Origin: Rhodospirillales bacterium
Lineage (GTDB): Bacteria > Pseudomonadota > Alphaproteobacteria > JAREAF01
NCBI GenBank assembly: GCA_029240475.1
Contig: JAREAF010000181.1
Location: forward strand, 1 to 6,334
Reading direction: 5' to 3'
Length of the DNA stretch: 6,334 bases
How positions within the stretch are numbered: the first letter of the stretch is position 1; every line of letters begins with the position of its first letter. Below, one piece after another: positions 6,302 to 6,334 of this stretch. Made by a program: the position numbers and the translations under genes. Under the pieces are notes generated by a model that worked only from the letters and a program-made list of their open reading frames with translations, searched no databases and had not been told where the DNA came from.

Positions 6302-6334
6302 GCCTCACCCGCGTGCCTGGCAACCACTGGACGG
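6302..6334. other. Short tail after the dehydrogenase gene
   Basis: These 33 bases follow the TGA stop codon. No hairpin with a T-run or new start codon with a ribosome site is visible, so the rightward transcript probably continues past the window. Confidence 0.4.

Overview
The window is GC-rich DNA with tightly packed genes and a strong preference for G or C in third codon positions. The style fits a soil or water proteobacterium, probably an alphaproteobacterium such as a Hyphomicrobiales member. That assignment is an inference from composition and protein style; no marker gene is present. There are no RNA genes, insertion sequences, CRISPR arrays or phage genes.

The layout is two divergent transcription units around a short intergenic region at about 5362-5479. 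Leftward (minus strand), in order of transcription, are: a 64-residue GatC/AtzG-like small subunit (5361-5167, GTG start); an amidase-signature hydrolase whose ATG directly follows the small subunit's stop codon (5166-3757); a secreted substrate-binding protein of the urea/amide/branched-chain amino acid type (3700-2474); a strong RNA stem-loop (2422-2459); a LivH/UrtB-like membrane permease (2394-1528); and a large polypeptide that starts inside the permease gene at about 1546 and stays open to the left edge. That last protein is a fusion of a LivM/UrtC-like permease and a LivG/UrtD-like ATPase. It is cut by the window edge just after the ABC signature motif. A second ATPase (LivF/UrtE type) would be expected just outside to the left. 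Rightward (plus strand) is a complete L-aspartate dehydrogenase of the NadX family (5480-6301).

Read together, the leftward unit looks like an import-and-hydrolyse module. The ABC transporter would bring in a small amide, ureide or amino-acid-like compound, and the amidase with its small partner would cleave it in the cytoplasm and release ammonia or an amine plus a carboxylate. The divergent aspartate dehydrogenase interconverts aspartate with iminosuccinate (oxaloacetate) and ammonia, so it could link the nitrogen or carbon released to central metabolism. The substrate cannot be read from the sequence. Similarity to UrtABCD and to the AtzE-AtzG pair of cyanurate degradation points to a urea-, biuret- or amide-like molecule, but this is inference.
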